From contig UESW01003879.1 of NCBI GenBank assembly GCA_900491605.1, positions 1,021,593 through 1,085,592 of the forward strand: a stretch of DNA of 64,000 nt, read 5' to 3'. This stretch comes from Calamus simplicifolius (lineage: Eukaryota; Streptophyta; Magnoliopsida; Arecales; Arecaceae). The notes under the pieces are model-generated. The model was not told where the DNA came from. It made no database searches and saw only the letters and a list, made by a program, of their open reading frames with translations. This document shows, piece by piece, positions 10,111-23,199 of this stretch; the stretch's first letter is position 1; every line of letters begins with the position of its first letter. Both the position numbers and the translations under genes were made by a program.

Positions 10111-13100
10111 CTACACCACCTGCAGCAGACGCACTAGTTAGTCAGCAATCCTTCCAGAGGAGACCTCCTCAGCAAGAGACTCACCACCGCCGTGCCTCGT
10201 CCAGAGAACGCCGCCGGGAGACTCTCAAGAGGTCACGCTCCCCCATTCACAGCTCGGGCGACTCCTCCCCAGAGCGACGGCACCGAGAAGAGCCCAAGCG
10301 GAGGAACCACCTCCCGCGCTCTTCCCCTTCTTCTTCATATTTCGAGTCATCACGGAAGATTTTAACCATCAACCACCAAGCAGAGAAGTGCTTGGACGAG
10401 TACCATCGGCAGCTGAAGGAGATCAGCAGAAAAATCAACAACCAGCTGAAGGTGGACTACAACACCCATCCTCCCTTCACTCGCTGTATCCTGGAGGAGC
10501 CCGTCCCCTTTAGATTTCGTCTTCCTCAGCTGGATTCGTATGATGGTACAACAGATATACTCGATCACCTCAAGAGCTACAAGGCTTTCATACAAGTCCA
10601 AGGGACTACCGATGCCCTCCTCTGCAAGGCTTTCCCTGCCATCCTGCGGAAGGTTGCCCGCGCTTAAGACTCCAACCTGACCCCACACAGCATAGACTCC
10701 TTTCGATAATTGGAGAGGGCCTTTCTGGCATACTTCGACGGCTATCGGAGGATCTCCGGATGGCGAACAGTCTCTTCTCCATCCGTCAGAAGGAAGGAGA
10801 GCCCCTCATAAGCTTTGTGGCCCGTTTCAAAATGGCTGCCCCCGAAGTCTATCATTTGGACGATGCAATGACAACCCTAGCACTAAAACGGGGACTCCGT
10901 CCTTCTCGTTTTACTTTCTCTCTTGACAAGAAGCCACCCAACTCCTACTCCAAACTCCTGATTCACGCATAAAAGTACATCTATGCCGACAAAGCCGACT
11001 CCACCCGCAGGGAGTCCAATGGAGGGTTCAGCAGGAGATCTGCCCGTACGGAGTTAAGCAGACCCTCTCGCTCCAAAAAGCCCGAGCCATCGCGCCGACC
11101 AGATGATAGGTGCCAAAGTCTCACCTCCAGGAAAGATGAGCTCACCCCTCTCCTCGCTCCTCACTCTCACATTCTCATAGAGATCGAGGGCGAGCCGTAC
11201 TTCCAGCACCCTCCCCCAATGATGAAAGGAGTTCCCCATGACAAGAGTCGTTATTGCCGTTTCCACTGAGACTACAGCCACGACACCAAAAACTGCTACA
11301 ACCTGAAGCACGTCATCGAGGAACTCATCCAGAGGGGTTACTAGCTGTCCCGGCACTGACGGGGCCTCCGCCTGCTCAGGCCAATATTGATAATGCCCTA
11401 ACGGAGAAGATGGTGGAAATGGTCTTTTGGGGGGCAGGCTCTACATCCAAGAGGCCAAGGGGGGGCGAGAGGTTAGATGATGTAATCCCTTTCCCTAAAA
11501 GGGAGTTGGCTGGGATTGACGATGTAAACAATGATGGCGTCGTCATTTTGATGACGATCGCCAAACATTGTGTAAAATGAATCCTAGTTGACAGTGGAAG
11601 CTTAGCTGACATCATTACCTACGACACATTTGTTCGGATGAATTTGTCTTCTAGCTCCCTCCGACCAGTGGTGACACCTTTGGTCGGTTTCACAGGTGAC
11701 TCAGTGAGGGTGGAAGGTGAGATTACCCTCTCAGTCATGGCCAAAACACCGCCATGTCAAAGCATAGTCTTAATGAAGTTCATGATCGCTCGAGTGCCTT
11801 TGGCATACAATGCCATCCTTGGCCGACCCAGCCTGAATCTCCTCGATGCAGTCATCTCCACCAAGCAGCTGCTCATCATATTCCCAACCAATAGCGGGAT
11901 CGGCGAGATGCGAGGGAAGACTAGCCCGGTCCTGCCATGCTATAACATGGCTTCAAGCCCTCAAAAAGTCATGCCGGCCCCAGAGGTACCTAATGCTAGG
12001 GAGTCTGGCAAAGGAGGAGAGCTAGCTAAGCGGCGGCTAACTTTTCCATTAGAGGATGACTCGACAAGGATGGTGCAGGTTGGTAAACTTCTTTCTACAG
12101 AGGATAGGGATTGCCTCATGACCTTTTTATGGGCCAATTCAGATATCTTCGCCTGGTCGGCATCGGACATGCTCGTTATACCGTCGGAGATGATCACCCA
12201 CAAACTTAACATCGCCCCTAAGCATCGCCCGATCTGCCAAAGAAAGAGGAGTTTCACTTCCGAGAGATAGAGAGCCATTGATGACTAAGTCAACAAGCTT
12301 CTTGCTACCGGCCACATCCGAGAAGCGCACCATCCGGATTGGTTGGCCAACATGGCGATGGTCCACAAGGCCAATGGGAGCTGGAGGATCTGCATTGACT
12401 TCTCCGACCTCAATAAAGCCTGTCCAAAGGATAGTTTTCCACTACCTCAAATCGACCAGTTGGTGGATTCTATGTTCGGTCACGAGCTCCTCAACTTTAT
12501 GGATGCTTTCTTCAGATATAACCAAATAAAGATGGACCCGAAGGACGAAGAGCATACCTCCTTCATGAGTGAGAAAGGCATCTACTGCTACAAGGTAATG
12601 CCTTTCGGCCTAAAAAATGCAGGAGCCAACTACCAGAGATTGATGAATAAGGTCTTCAAAGACCAACTTGGGTGGAACATGGAAGTGTACGTGGACGACA
12701 TGCTGACAAAGAGCGTTTGTGCCTCCGACTTTATCTCTGACCTGGAAGAGACCTTCAATAATCTTCGTCGCTAACAAGTGAAGCTGAACCCACAAAAGTG
12801 CACTTTCGAGGTCACGGCGGGAAAGTTTCTAGCCTTCATGGTGATGCAGCGCAGGATCGAATCGAACCCGGAGAAGATCAATGCCATCCTTGATATGAGG
12901 CCATCGACTAACAAAAAAGAAGTGCAGCAGCTCACCAAGAGGGTGGTGGCCCTAAGCCATTTCCTCTCCAAGTCGATTGAGAGATGACTGCCTTTCTTCA
13001 AGGCCCTGTGCAAGGTGAACAGGTTCGAGTGGACGAAAGACTGCCAAAGAGCCTTTGAAGGACTGAAGGCGTTCCTATCTACCCCGCTGCTGCTGTCGAA

Positions 13101-14203
13101 GCCAAAGTATGGGGAGAGCCTTTTCCTCTACCTTGCTTCCTCCTCGAAGGCCGTCAGCTCCATCCTAGTATGCCTCGACTCCAACGGAACTTAGAAGCTT
13201 GTCTACTATGCAAGCAAAGTACTCCATGATACCGAGACCAGATACTCCAAAACCGAGAAAATCATTTTTGCTCTGATCATCTCCGCTCAGCATCTCAGGC
13301 CATATTTCCAAGCTCATCCCATTGTGGTGCTCATGGACCAACCCCTCAAGGCTATTCTAGCCCGTCTTGACACCTTGGGCCAGCTGGCCAAGTGGGCGAC
13401 CAAGTTGGGAGAGTTTGACCTCTCATTCCGAGCAAGGTCGGCTCTGAAGTCCCAAGTCTTGGCCGACTTCTTAGTCGAATGCACTTGGACCGAGGAACAA
13501 GTAGAAGAACATCCACTGGTGCAACCGAACACTGAGCTCAAGGATGTGTGGGAGTCTTGGATCCTCCACATGGACGATGCCTCAAACTCTCAAGGAAGTG
13601 ATGCTGATCTCATCCTCGCGGGCCTGGAGGGCGAGAAGGTGGAATACGTCCTTCGGCTCCTCTTCAAAGCCACAAACAACCAAGCCGAGTACGAAGCCGT
13701 GCTGGCTAGGGTAAGGCTCGCCTAGGAGCTCAGGGTGAAGCATCTCATAACCTTCACCGACTCTCAGCTCGTCTCCAAACAAATCAACGGAGAGTACGAG
13801 GCACAGGATCCCATCATGGCCCAATACCTGGAGAAGGTTCGGCTCCTGGTCTCCTCGCTGACATATTTCAGCATCAGTTACATCTCCCGGAGTGAGAACG
13901 CCAAAGCCGACATCCTTTTTCCGTCTGGTCACCTCGGTGGACAATGTCCTGGGGAACATTTACATCGAACATTTGGAGAGATTCATCATTGAAGACAAAG
14001 AAGAAGTCCTCCCAGTCGCATAGGAGTCGACGTGGATGGATGCCTACGTCCACTACCTCACTGATGGCACCCTCTCGGCCAATCACGAGGAAGCTAGACT
14101 GCTTAAATGCGTCGGTCCTGCAGATGCCGATTACATCCTCAGAGAGATATACGGAGGCATTTGCGGGGACCACCTAAGGGGCAGATCGCTGGCACAAAAA
14201 GCT
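10111..14203 (+). pseudogene. Degenerate Tat-type Ty3/gypsy gag-pol, 5' part outside window, 3' truncated
   Basis: Related along its whole length to the gag-pol at 34834-40310. Visible in order: gag from about 10114 (Arg/Ser-rich, then FRLPQLDSYDGTTD near 10520 and ALKRGLRPSRFTFSLDKKPP near 10888); gag zinc knuckle region near 11260; protease with altered DSG surroundings near 11590 and AYNAILGRPSLNLLDAV near 11803; reverse transcriptase about 12290-12990 with YVDD at 12688-12699; gypsy RNase H about 13030-13500; archaeal-type RNase H about 13560-13960; start of the integrase zinc domain about 14110-14203. Stops include 10665-10667, 12268-12270 and 12774-12776; frameshifts lie near 10670-10760 and 13915-14036. 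Similarity ends abruptly at about 14203, and no 3' LTR follows. The upstream part was separated by the CACTA insertion. Confidence 0.9.
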
Positions 14204-17200
14204 ATCATTTTTTTCTTTAAAAAATTTAGTATACACTTCTTTCTTGTTCTTTTTAAGCAATTTATGAATGAATAATTTAACTATTTGTTTTTTTTTTGAC
14301 CCATTCGTTACTTTATCTAAATGCTAGAATAAATAAACACAAAATTGTAACATAATTGAATGCTAATAAAAATAATTATTATAAATTTATAAAATATAAA
14401 AATAATATAATTAAGCAATAGTTTAAAAAGTAGACTTATAAAATTAAATAAATATTAAATTTTTAAAAAAAACAAATATCATAAATATGCTTAATTCTCT
14501 CTCTCTCTCTCTCTCTCTCTTTATATATATATAAGCAAAGTTATGCTTAATTATACATTTTTTTAGCACTTTTTCAAGGATATTTGAAGATAATGATGTT
14601 GATTATTTTAATAATACTCAACTTAGAAAAGTATACCTTTAATTTTATTATTTATTGAGTCATATGAATATCAACTATATTATACACCAAAGAATATAAA
14701 ATATTAAAATATTGTTCATATAAATAATTTAATTAATAATTCATAAAATTATACCATATCATCTGTATAAAATTTAAAATAGATAAAAAAATAAATAAAT
14801 CTTTGCTTATGATCAAACCGATTTGATTCTAAAATTATCGAGTTATTTTAAATTTAAATAAAAATAAATGAATAAAATTTTAGTTTTATCTTTTCAGATG
14901 AATTCGGATTGGATTTGCAAATTAGATCAAGTTTCTGCCGCCTCTACCTCATAGGAAAACTTTGGATTGATTGTCGGGTGCATGACAGGTATTATTTTTT
15001 TAAAAAAAATATAATTTAGTTGAATGGCTGACTGGAACGGTTTCGATTGATGAAAACTAATGATTTCATACCTGGCCTATTATATTGGATCATATTGTTG
15101 TAAGAAAAAGATTTGTTACATCATTTTTCGATGCATCAAACGCACATTGAATGACAAATTGGCTGCATGTGACATGCAACAAAGCCTATTGAGCCTTGGT
15201 ATGCATGACGGCATGGCCATGCAGGTTCAGTGCATACTTGCTGCACCGCCCTTCAAGTGTTTTCTGCCGAATAACGGTGCAGCAGGCGCGTATTGGGTAC
15301 ATGGATTGACCGCATGTGGACACCAACCACCTTCTCGGCCCCTCATTTCCCTCGCTCGCCAATTTGAAACGGTGCGTCTTCTTCCGTGGGTGGTGGTTCT
15401 TGAGATCAAGAAGCGGTCACCTAAGGAACCTTGTTTATTTGGAGCTCATACGATATTCTTCTGTCCTTTTGATTTCTTGCGATACCTATAGTTTCAGGGG
15501 AGGAATTTAGAGCTGTGTCAATGGGGTTTTCTTGGAACAAATTGATCTGCTACTTCTGATATATTTGAGAATCGGTTGCAGATCTGAATGCCAAAATTAG
15601 TTTTTTTTAGGCACTTTGGGCCTTTCTTTGGCATTTATTTGTAGCCTTGTTCAATCATGTTGAGAATTCTGTGATTTATGTGGATATTTTTAAATTAGGG
15701 TTCTGTAGTTTTTTTGGAACCTCCCATTATATGAATTTTATGGGTTGTATTGGTATGTCGTTAAAAATTTAGGCCAATAATATCAATTCTCGCTATCTTA
15801 CGCTCTGCTGAACATTCGTCGAACATTTTCGCAACATCTCTTTATGCTTTGTATGTCTTCACTAGATTTGGCTAAGCATTATCTTTCAATTCTTTTCAGC
15901 CAACTAAATTTCCTTTTCAATAGACTGCCGATAAATTCATTGTAGTTAGAATGATGAGTTGGTTATAAGTACCTTGTCTAGACTAACCTTGTCTAGACTA
16001 AGTATTTATCTTTACTCTGTATCTCCTAGTCGATATTCTTAATTGTCTCCCGGATGCCTATCTTCTGTTTGTAGATTTTTCTCAATTGTCTTACCTTTAT
16101 ATTGTTCTTGACTAAATATGTTTTTGTCTGTCTATTCATTGCTTTTTTTTCGATATGAGATCCGGGATGGCAAGAAATATAACACTGGTGTATCTCTTTG
16201 CACCAGTTTTCATCATGATATTTGTTTGTAAGTTTTGATATGTTTAGATGACTGGATTTAGAGATACCAGAAGGGAGACCATGTAGACATGACAAGCATT
16301 TGTTTCCATGAATTTCTGAAATTGTTATATTAGGCATCAAGTGTTAGCACCCCACATTTTAAGGGCAGAAATTGTAGATAACATTACTTCAAGCCTCAAC
16401 TATTCCAAGTTTTGGACAAGATTGATCTGGAATTTTTATATATTTCAGCTGAGGTGTCATGATTTCTCTTTCTTTTGTTACAAATAATGTCATAAAATAT
16501 GTTTTATTATTTTTTAATGTACTGTTCATTAATAAGTTATGCACAATATTTAGTGTCTATAAATTTTTTGTTCCCTTTCTATTTATGCATGTTTCATATA
16601 CGTTGGATCACTAAGCACTTTCAGGCATCTTTCCACTCAATATATGGACTTTTCTAGGTAACATCTAGGATATGTTGAAAGTGAGCAAGTATGAAGAACT
16701 GTTCAGCGATGTAGCAATTAGTTTCGATTACTCTGTTTCCTGTTGATGGTATTTGCTCCATACAAAATATAATTTGATGGGAAAAGGCTTGGGTGTTTGG
16801 CTATCTAAATAACAACATGCTTATCACAATATACAGCACTAGTGATTCTGAAACCCAACCTTAGGAGGTGTAAAGCCAAATGACCTCAATGGGGTTATGA
16901 TTCACTGCAAGATACTTGGAAGCAATGATTAAGTCTCAATGAAATGAGGTTCGAGACAGCCGAGACGTGTTGTCCTAGAGAGATTCTGAGATCGATCCCT
17001 ATCATCCCGTCTTATCCCATCTCAGCCATAATTCATTATAATATCAATTTTAAATAGATTTAATTTATCATAAAGATAAAAATATTTGAAGTTCAAATAT
17101 TTTTTAAAATTGAATAAAATACTAAAGTTTTTAAGAAAAAGCATTCAAAGCAAGTATTGAGGCAACTGACCGGGTCAAGGAACGAGACTGGATGAGACAC

Positions 17201-19858
17201 AAGACGTCTCGTCCCATGAAATAATCAGGATACCTTTGTCCCACAAAATTTAAAACGTTGCTTAGAAGAATACTATAGAAATAGACTATTTCTTGCTTCT
17301 TGCTCTCAAGTCTCATAGAAAGCAGAAACATGCAGAGAGAGCAGATGGGTATTTGCCCATGGAGGTCTCAGAGAATGCACAAGAGAATTGAATATTGAGG
17401 AGCAATAGTGAACTGGTTCACCATGTGTACATATGATGAAGATGATACGACCATCGGCTGAATGCATCCTCTTGGAATTGAAATTGCTTGCCATTAAAGG
17501 GACAAAACATCATTATGAAGCTTCCTTGGTAAATCTATGCAAGTACCTGTCAAGTAAGAAAAATAAATTAAATTAGAAGTTTAAGTTTGCCGTTATTGTT
17601 TCAGACTATTTTATCTAGAATAACATTTCCAAAATTATTCATATGATTAACATTTCTATAGGATCATCATACCATGGAAAATACATCATGTGTATTGTAA
17701 TGACCATGATAGTTCTTTGCAAAGCACAAATAAACTATGACATGGTATAAAATACACTATTAAACCAGGAACAAGAATATTATTGAGCAATGAGCACATG
17801 GATCACTTGTTGGGCTTTTCGGACACTGATTGGAGGGTTTAGTTGGCCAGAACATGGGTGTATGTAAATTTCAATAATTTGTTGGTTTGACGGCATATAT
17901 ATGGTGGAAGGGGGAATATTAAATAAAGCCTACAAGGCCTTTGCAAATGTGAGGTTGTCAGCCATATGGTCTGTGTTGAGTTATAAAATGGAATAAAAAA
18001 TTTATTGGTAAGGAGTTACTCTGATGAAGCATAAGCTGCTTTAGCCTGTGGTGGGCAGAGTGAGCCTCAACCTCACTTGCATTTCTAATGAAGATATGAG
18101 GAAACAAACTGAATTGTAGTATGAATAACTTATTCAAATTTTCTAAGGTTGTGAGTTGTTGAACCTTTCTTTGAATTCGAGCTGACACTTGTTTCTCACT
18201 TGCATAGAAAGAGACACAACATTGTCAACAAGTATGCATGTATACTTAGAAACTTATTTAATTCATTTAAACTATTTTTGTTGCTTTCAAGTAAGATATT
18301 TGTTTTGAAGACTCACCATGATATGGATCCATATAAATAAGTCTGACATACTCCTTACTTAGATCTAATAATCAATCTTGGGTTGGTTCGGCTGTGTTTA
18401 TATGCATTTCAACCATGTGCTGTCCCATATTGTCTTGTATCATAGTGTGTTGATGCCCAATGCTAAGGACAGGTAAGTACAAGATAATATATGTGATGTG
18501 AATCATTCTCGGCATACTTATTGACATGTATAAAATAATATTGTTGGCACGAATTGAAACCCTGTCTATGGCACAATGAGGTTTTTATGTTTGCAATGCT
18601 CTGATTCAACAGTTAAAATTTCTTTCCAGTCTTTTACATTCAATATGAACTTTCTTTACTTTCTGCTTATTTCTCAAAGCTTTCCCTACAATAGATTTGA
18701 AGAAAATCACTTGTTATTCCATTGAATTGGAGGAGGAACCCAAGGCGGTGTCATGTATTTACATTGTGATGCTAGTTTGAGATGCATCAACTTAGATAAC
18801 TCTGGATGCTCCTCTCCAACTGATTATCTTGCCATCTTATGAGCTGTGGTATGATGTTGATCTTTTGCTATTCTTTCAGGTTTGGAAGTGGGAACTTTAT
18901 CCCCAAATAATTTGGTGCCATATTATTTTTTTTTTCTTTTTCTGATAAAGTTTTCCTGTATGTGGTCATGAACAAGGGAAATTGCTTTGATAGGTTTTCT
19001 GCAGCCATTAGTCCTCAAGATGCACCAGCTGCTGATAATTTAGAAATTATATTGGGATGTCTTAAGATGCCAGCACCTTTCTATGAACTCACTTCCAATA
19101 GCTGCATGTAAATCAAAAGAACGAAAAGAAGTGATCAAAATGGTGAATATCAAAAGTTCAAAATTGCTACATGCTGGTGACTCCAACCTTCACAGCATCA
19201 GTAATCACACCATGGTCTGCTAGCTTTTGTAACTAGTTTAAAGTAGTTCCTTTCTTCTTAGATGCCTATGTTGCTGTATACTTCATAATATGGTGATCAA
19301 GGATTTGTACTCCTTCCTGCTTTTTAATTTTGAAAATTCGTTGCATATCGTTTGGTTCTTGTTTTACTCCATGATGATGCTAATGTCACATTTAGGTGGA
19401 AATTGATGAGCTAAAATTTAAAATTTCAATTTGTTTGTCCAATTTTGGATTAGCCTTTGACCAGGGAGTTCTCATCTTAAAGATGCAGGTACCCTTCCGT
19501 TTAGACAATAAATATTTAATGAAATCAGTGGAATTAGGATTAGAAAAAGTAAGCACACCACGGTCTACTAGGTTAGTACCTTTTGTGTTAGAAAGGAGCA
19601 TAGAAATTAGAGGTATGTCAATACATTAAATATTTAATAAAATCAATGGAATTAGGATTAGAAAAAGTAATTCAATTGCCTCCTTTCTCAAGTTTCCAAA
19701 CATATACAAATTGCTCAAGTCTTTTAATGAAGTGTTAGATGACAAAGCTGGCCTCATGAGAACTGCATAGCTTCTTCCAACATATTTTGCCTCCCTAGAC
19801 TATAAATATTCACTTACCTCCATCTTGGACACCCCAACTTCATCAAAGCCTTGGGTTT
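14204..19858. other. Unassigned AT-rich region; no supported gene
   Basis: No transposon protein and no host gene that I recognise. It holds a CT microsatellite at about 14496-14521 followed by a TA run. A 143-codon plus-strand open frame (15060-15491) lies in slightly more GC-rich DNA, and T-rich sequence resembling intron or UTR follows to about 19800. The open frame has no recognisable motif and no clear family. A 5' exon of a host transcript interrupted by later insertions is possible but unsupported. Directly repeated 46-bp copies lie near 19508 and 19625. Confidence 0.4.
19508..19670 (+). repeat. Pair of ~46-bp direct repeats
   Basis: The segment built on TAAATATTTAATGAAATCA, followed by GGAATTAGGATTAGAAAAAG, occurs at about 19508-19553 and again, with two or three changes, at about 19625-19670. 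Spacing is 117 bp. Origin unknown. Confidence 0.7.
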
Positions 19859-21103
19859 TGTTGCCGCCAGATTACTGCCCTCGAGCGTCCGCGAGCGTCC
19901 GGTCGCCTCCTCTAGCGAGCTCCTCGCGCTTGCAGGCCTGCAAACAAGTCTCGGGGGCCGAAGATTCCGGTGGGAACCCTTCGACGCTCAAGTCAGTGCT
20001 CTGGGCAACGGCCGTGAGCTTGAGGAAGCTCGAAAGAGAAAGAGAGAGAGACTCAGAGAGGAGCTCTCTCTGTGAGCGTTTAGGAGTGTTATGAGTGTGT
20101 TACCTGGTCGGAGTCCCTCTTACCCTTTTTATAGATGCCTGGAGTCCGTGGGCTTAGGGCGTGATCACTTGTCAGAACATTAATTGATGGCAGCACAGTG
20201 GAGCTTACCTCCATATGACGTGTCAAGCTGCAGGCCGTGTCCTGTCAGAGTAGGTGGTTGCAGGGCATGGCAGATCGTTACGGCGCTTGCCAAACATGTC
20301 CCCTACGTCACCTTTTTGGTTGTCCTATGCGGACAGTGATGGATGATAAAGTTAGTTGTGTGGGTCCTAAGGTATAGCCGTTGGGGGAGAAAGATGATGT
20401 TGAGTTGAAGCAAACTGTCCCTCATAGAGTGTTGAGTATGGAGTGCTTGCGTGGCCTTGCTCATGCCCTTAGATGAGCTTCAGAAAAGGCCGAGGGTAAA
20501 TACTTGCATGGCACTGTTCACGCACAAGGCTCTATTCACTTGCATGGCACTGTTAACGGCGAGGGAGCTTAGCAGCTGCAGGACCGAGGCCAAGCGAGAG
20601 TTGAGGCTGAGAGGAGCAACGTGACAGCCATAAATGCCTTTATATAGGGAGAGAATAAGGCAATAAATGCCTTGGAGCAATTGTATGCAAGTTGGCCTTG
20701 GAGGTGTCGGCCATCGAGGTTCGGCCTTGGAGGTCCGGCCTTGGAGGTGTCGGCCTTGGAGGTGTTGGCCATCGGGGTTCGGCCTTGGAGGTGTCGACCA
20801 TGGAGGTGTCGGCCTTGGAGGTGTCGGCCTTCGGGGTTCGGCCTTGGAGGTGTCGCCATCGGGGTTCGGCCTTGGAGGTGTCGGCCATCGGGGTTCATCC
20901 TTGGAGGTGAGCAATGTGGCAGCCATAAATGTTTCAACGTGGCAGCCATAAATGCCTTTAATAAGGTAATAAATACCTTAGAGCAATTGGGTGTGCGTGG
21001 CTTTATGAGGCCATAAACGCTACCTTGGCCGAAGGGCCCTTTGGGGGGCTCTGTCAGTTTCCTTCCTTTGCGATTCTCTAATGGCATTGGATCAGCCACA
21101 TCA
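19859..21103 (-). repeat. Family A 3' LTR (minus orientation), with tandem array in U3
   Basis: About 1245 bp. The U3 part (about 20690-20911) is a tandem array of units such as GGCCTTGGAGGTGTC and GGCCATCGGGGTTC in variable order. The TATA box TATAAAAA on the minus strand is at 20126-20133. The LTR end matches CGGCAACA of the other family A and C LTRs. Open frames across the array are by-products of the repeat. Confidence 0.85.
20126..20133 (-). promoter_or_regulatory. TATA box of family A 3' LTR
   Basis: Minus-strand TATAAAAAGGGTAAGAGGG context, conserved at 23474-23481 and, in the solo LTR, at 52285-52292. Transcription would start about 30 bp further left. Confidence 0.7.
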
Positions 21104-21664
21104 GATGCCCCCTCACCCCTGAGGCGAAGCGGGCCCACCCCAGCAAGGCGAAAGGGGCGTCACCTCCCAAGTGGCTGATCCTCACCCGACTTTGGGGTCT
21201 TTAACTCTTGACATGAAGTTTGGATATGGGTCCCCGTCCACATGCCGTTGAGGCAGAGAGCCAATGAAGCCGCAATGATGCTCCTGAGACAAAGAGAGCC
21301 GCTGAGGCTGCAATAATGTTAGTTCTTTGTTGGAGGAATTTGTCTCCTTCTGCTTCATTTTGGGAGGCTCCATGTTTGTGGCATTTATTGGTGAGCTTGG
21401 TGGGGCTCTTTACTTTTGGCATGAAGTTTAGAGGTGGGTGCCCGTCAACTGTGAGCTGAGGAGTTGGCCTCTCCCAGCTATGAGCTGTCTTGGGGCCTCT
21501 TGATAGCTGAAAGTAACCAGCGATATGTTGCAAGTGTACAATTTAAATGAAGGTATTACCCAATTGGCCATTGGCCGCTAATACAGGGCTGAAGCCGCTA
21601 AGGCTAAAATGAAGCCGTTGAGGCTATGACGAAGCTGCTGAGGCAAAGTTGAGGACGTTGAGAG

Positions 21665-21907
21665 CCTTTTGAACCCCGGAAGGTGACCTAAGAGTTGAGA
21701 GTCGTCAGGTGCCTTTTTAACCCCGAAGGGTGACCTAAGAGTTGAAAGTCATCAGGAGCCTTTTTAACCCCGAAGGGTGACCTGAGAGTGGAAAGTCGTC
21801 AGAAGCCTTTTTAACCTTGAAGGGTGACCTGAGAGTTGAAAGTCGTCAGGAGCCTTTTTAACCCCGAAGGGTGACCTGAGAGTTGAAAGTCGTCAGAAGC
21901 CTTTTTC
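21665..21907 (+). repeat. 47-bp tandem repeat, five copies
   Basis: Unit starts CCTTTTTAACCCCGAAGGGT and includes GACCTGAGAGTTGAAAGTCG. Copies begin near 21665, 21712, 21759, 21806 and 21853. The unit is not a multiple of three and sits inside the family A internal region. Confidence 0.85.
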
Positions 21908-23182
21908 TTTGTGCCAACGATCTTTGCTGCCGATGTTGGAGTCAGTCTTTGGCCTTTGGTGCCGAGCTGACCTCGGGCTTGAGTGCCGATGGTACATCGA
22001 GCTTTTTGGATCCGGTGGTACACCGGTCTTCGGTGCCGATGGTACATCGGTCTTGAATGCTAATGCAAGGTTGGTCTTTCCTGCATGATATTTTTAAGTA
22101 TCAATGAAAGAAAACTGTCTAAAGTGCAGCGTACTTAGCTCTTGTAGCACCCTTGTTTTCCTTCTGTGGATTTGAGCACTTCCGTCCGCTGGTGGTCTGC
22201 CCCCCAGGGAATCAAGTTGGGATAGAGCCTGGAGTTGGTTGATGACCAGCTTCTCTTCGAAATGAAGCTGGGGACCCATCTTTGAAGTGCAGTGAAGAGA
22301 GAGATGGGATTCAGAGCCAAGGATGCTGGAGCGGAGCCACGGACGAGGGTCGGAGTCAGACTCGGGAGCCAGAGGTCGCCGAGGGATGCCCGGACAGCTA
22401 GCGGCCGTTGAAGACGAGCGGCTGGGAGAGTCCGCTGAAGACGGACGGCTAGAAGAGAGGATGTTGCTGGGAGTTACAGGATTCAGACAGCCTCCACATT
22501 GGTTCAAGGCGAGGGGCCCTCTAGCTTCCACGGTCTCTCTCTCCTTCCACTGAGTTGACGACCTGCCCCCCATATAACTATGTTGATTGAAGGCGGAGGG
22601 TACCAGTGCTGAAATCCGAAGGCAGCTGGAATGGAATGGAATCCACAGGAGGTCTTGGGTTCGGATTGGCTCTGGGTGCAGCAGAGAAAAGAGAGAGAGG
22701 GGGTAGATAGAGTCAACGGTCAAAGCCCTTTGTCCTCATCTCCCACCTTGCATTAATAGCTTTAGCATGTCTTAGCTTATCACCGCTAGGAATAAAAATG
22801 CCCATAAATACTTGAGGTGACTAGGAGTTAAGATTTCGATGGCAAGGTGTGGCGCTCTTGCTGGCTAACGAGCCCGAGCCTTAAATTGCCGTTGAGTTTG
22901 AGTTTGAGGTTGCTTTTGCTCTTGAGCTTGTTGCCACGTGGCCATGGAATATTTCTCCCATAGCCTTTGAACAACTACCGCTAATGCTTGGATCTTCAGG
23001 GTGAGGGTGGCTCGGTATTTTTCTTGAATGGCATGAACTGGTGGTGATGGTGGAACAGAGAACAAGCATCTTGTTGCTCAACTTGTTGAGGGTGCCCCCT
23101 AGCATAACTGGCGGAAGCTTCCATTATTATCATAGAGGGCATGAGAGCTTGTAGCTTAGTGTCATAGAACTCTGCTTTCTCT

Positions 23183-23199
23183 GCCTTCCTGGCGCGCCA
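23183..23199 (-). other. Primer-binding site of family A
   Basis: On the minus strand TGGCGCGCCAGGAAGGC follows the LTR end with a 3-base spacer. TGG complements the CCA end of a tRNA; I do not assign the tRNA. The site differs by about one base from that of the full-length Tat element at 34752-34768. Confidence 0.75.

Noticed and set aside
15060..15491. 143-codon open frame as a host gene exon
   Set aside because: No recognisable domain, no supporting neighbouring exon, and overlapping open frames on both strands. Left as unassigned.
16930..17230. Imperfect inverted repeat with GAGACGT motifs (possible MITE)
   Set aside because: Arms match only over about 12 bp with gaps; no target duplication found.
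22094..22723. 209-codon minus-strand open frame in the family A internal region
   Set aside because: No gag, protease or RT motif; a chance frame in GC-rich DNA is the simpler explanation. The overlapping plus strand is partly open too.
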